A DNA stretch of 16,272 nucleotides from Pelagophyceae sp. CCMP2097 (lineage: Eukaryota > Sar > Pelagophyceae). The translations under genes were made by a program, and so were the position numbers. The notes beneath the pieces are model-generated. The model did no database searches, was not told the origin of the DNA, and was given only the letters and a program-made list of their open reading frames with translations. The stretch is from assembly GCA_026770575.1 (NCBI GenBank), contig MU657313.1, positions 37,353-53,624 of the forward strand, written 5' to 3'. Of the stretch, positions 15,930 through 16,272 are shown piece after piece; positions within the stretch are counted from its first letter, which is position 1; each line of letters starts with the position of its first letter.

Positions 15930-16272
15930 AAATATAAAAAAAAGAGAAGGAGGATTTGATGGTTTAGCGATAAGTTAAATAAATTTTTAATTATTTACGT
16001 GGGCATTGCAATGGGATTTGTCTGTATCCTTCGCTCGAAGTCTGTATCCTCCGTGTGCCTCCGGCGCGCTCTAGTTATTAAAGTGAACCCGTCTATTATC
16101 CTGATCCCATAAGTTAAGTATTTTTTCGAGGCTAAAAGTTTTTTAAGCTGATTTTAGACCTTTGAATCTTTTTGGTCGAAAGTGGGCCCGGGCTCCTAAG
16201 GTCTCCACGTCCTCGACTTTGTCCGTCGCCCCCGTCATAAGGCCCGTCAAACGGAATCGAAATAGAGTACTC
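15930..16272. other. End of window: no recognisable gene
   Basis: Host-type DNA of mixed composition. GTCTGTATCCT is repeated at 16020-16030 and 16040-16050. No ORF of note, structured RNA or mobile element was found here. Confidence 0.5.

Overview
The window suggests a eukaryotic genome: there are no bacterial gene-packing features, and it contains tRNA-derived SINE-like pieces, foldback (MITE-like) elements and terminal-inverted-repeat elements. Its main content is one old, decayed Maverick/Polinton-type DNA element of about 13.7 kb (about 79-13825). The element is bounded by diverged inverted repeats of about 555-560 bp. The host species cannot be named from the sequence. The element is AT-rich; the right flank and two of the smaller insertions are strikingly GC-rich.

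Layout of the large element, left to right: left terminal inverted repeat (79-633); a TATA-led small gene of unknown function, apparently frameshifted (739-1082); a minus-strand class-3-lipase-like gene with a recognisable Ser/Asp/His triad but two frameshifts in T7 runs (1152-1765); a 1.0 kb GC-rich element with its own inverted ends (1875-2875), inserted between the divergent lipase and fibre genes; a long plus-strand fibre pseudogene (2983 to about 6110) with a collagen-like Gly-X-Y tract, four exact-period 96-bp repeats (32 residues each) and duplicated beta-fibre-like modules; a heavily decayed middle (6.1-10.3 kb) with only short open patches, one of them (7817-7966) preceded by a good TATA box; a minus-strand protein-primed family B DNA polymerase pseudogene (10328-11883, possibly continuing downstream); a 224-bp foldback MITE (11957-12180); another TATA-led small ORF (12808-12903) close to the other end; and the right terminal inverted repeat (13266-13825).

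In a live relative, the polymerase would copy the element from protein-primed ends, the collagen/repeat protein would be a virion-surface fibre, and the lipase might act at membranes during entry or exit; that last role is inference. I could not find a convincing integrase, packaging ATPase, protease or major capsid gene. They are absent, or decayed beyond recognition by eye.

The right flank (13826-16272) is repeat-rich host-type DNA: tRNA-like SINE pieces on both strands (one with a duplicated B box), a (GAC)12 tract within an acidic reading frame, a strong 22-bp-arm hairpin, a second 0.72 kb TIR element (14948-15668) whose tips resemble those of the 1.0 kb element, a CTGTCC-type minisatellite, and about 340 bp at the end with nothing recognisable.
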